Shown: piece by piece, positions 14,455 through 14,676 of the stretch
Numbering within the stretch: position 1 is the first letter of the stretch
Layout: each line of letters begins with the position of its first letter
From: Spirochaetaceae bacterium
Lineage (GTDB): Bacteria > Spirochaetota > Spirochaetia > Treponematales > Breznakiellaceae
Length of the DNA stretch: 14,676 bases
Assembly (NCBI GenBank): GCA_031275595.1
Contig: JAISOO010000092.1
Location: 1 to 14,676 of the forward strand
Reading direction: 5' to 3'
Position numbers and translations under genes: made by a program
Notes under the pieces: model-generated
Database searches by the model: none
The model's input: the letters and a program-made list of their open reading frames with translations, nothing else
What the model was told of the DNA's origin: nothing

Positions 14455-14562
14455 CCGCTTCTATCCCTTGCGCGGCGGCTTTTACAACAGTTATAGGCAG
14501 ACTGCGTAAACTGGAGGGGCCCATCTTCCCTGTTGGGAGGACCTCCCTTTCCTGTCTCAAAT

Positions 14563-14568
14563 AAAAAA
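14563..14568 (-). terminator. U-run directly after 5S rRNA
   Basis: Six T on the minus strand follow the 3' GCCAGGC of 5S rRNA, then ATTT. The terminal 5S helix (its 5' arm lies outside the window) plus this run could itself end transcription. Confidence 0.4.
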
Positions 14569-14676
14569 GCCTGGCGATGACCTACTTTCCCACCCTTTCG
14601 AAAGGCAGTATCATCGGCGTAAGAGGGCTTGACTTCCGTGTTCGGAATGGGAACGGGTATAACACCTCCACCATAA
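14569..14676 (-). rRNA. rrf: 5S ribosomal RNA, 5' end cut by window edge
   Basis: The minus strand reads the conserved 5S sequence: GGTGGAGGTGTTATACCCGT, CCGAACACGGAAGTCAAGCC, CGCCGATGATACTGC, and the 3' end GGGAAAGTAGGTCATCGCCAGGC in overlapping parts. The terminal GCCAGGC should pair with a 5' GCCTGGC that lies just beyond the window, so about ten 5' bases are missing. By usual order 23S and 16S would lie further out. As the CopZ-like gene is downstream, read-through could reach it. Confidence 0.95.

Noticed and set aside
14342..14560. 72-codon minus-strand frame between 5S rRNA and the HMA gene
   Set aside because: It starts with TTG next to the 5S terminator, has no ribosome site and contains two perfect hairpins. 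It is probably chance.

Overview
The window looks like a chromosomal segment of a spirochaete, most probably Treponema-like and perhaps of the insect-gut group. That is inference from the style of the proteins: an unusual SSB, a spirochaete-type lipoprotein, an SfsA-DUF123 fusion and lineage-specific hypotheticals. No single marker proves it. Coding is dense and GC-rich. Three more AT-rich gaps are full of stem-loops.

Layout: (1) 1-2421, + strand: a large unrecognised protein cut by the window edge, a possible 30-residue ORF, ssb and its terminator. (2) 2422-2789: a hairpin-rich gap holding a 117-bp dispersed repeat and two mirrored hairpins. (3) 2790-3428, +: a GmhA-like SIS isomerase, converging on and overlapping (4) a - strand block of argC, argJ, argB, argD and a U32-family protein (10330 down to 3404). 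(5) 10331-10938: the argC upstream region, with an arginine-rich leader ORF and competing hairpins, the inverted second copy of the 117-bp repeat, and the promoter region of the next + gene. (6) 10939-14077, +: a Cys-rich orphan, a TPR lipoprotein, an EamA transporter and SfsA-DUF123. (7) 14096-14676, -: a CopZ-like metallochaperone downstream of a 5S rRNA gene that runs off the window.

How the genes fit together: argC-argJ-argB-argD form the acetyl-cycle route from glutamate to ornithine, with ArgJ recycling acetyl groups and an ArgB of the type with an arginine-sensing N-terminal extension. The main surprise is that ArgC has Trp where the family has its catalytic Cys (residue 153). The argC leader encodes a short ORF with 8 Arg in 35 codons whose stop codon overlaps one arm of alternative pairings, which suggests ribosome-mediated attenuation.

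The strongest unexplained non-coding signal is a family of stem-loops. A core motif, CCTTAGATTT, sits at the 3' foot of four otherwise mostly different hairpins. The 117-bp composite element occurs twice in opposite orientations, about 8 kb apart. Two adjacent hairpins have exactly reverse-complementary apical cores but different basal stems.
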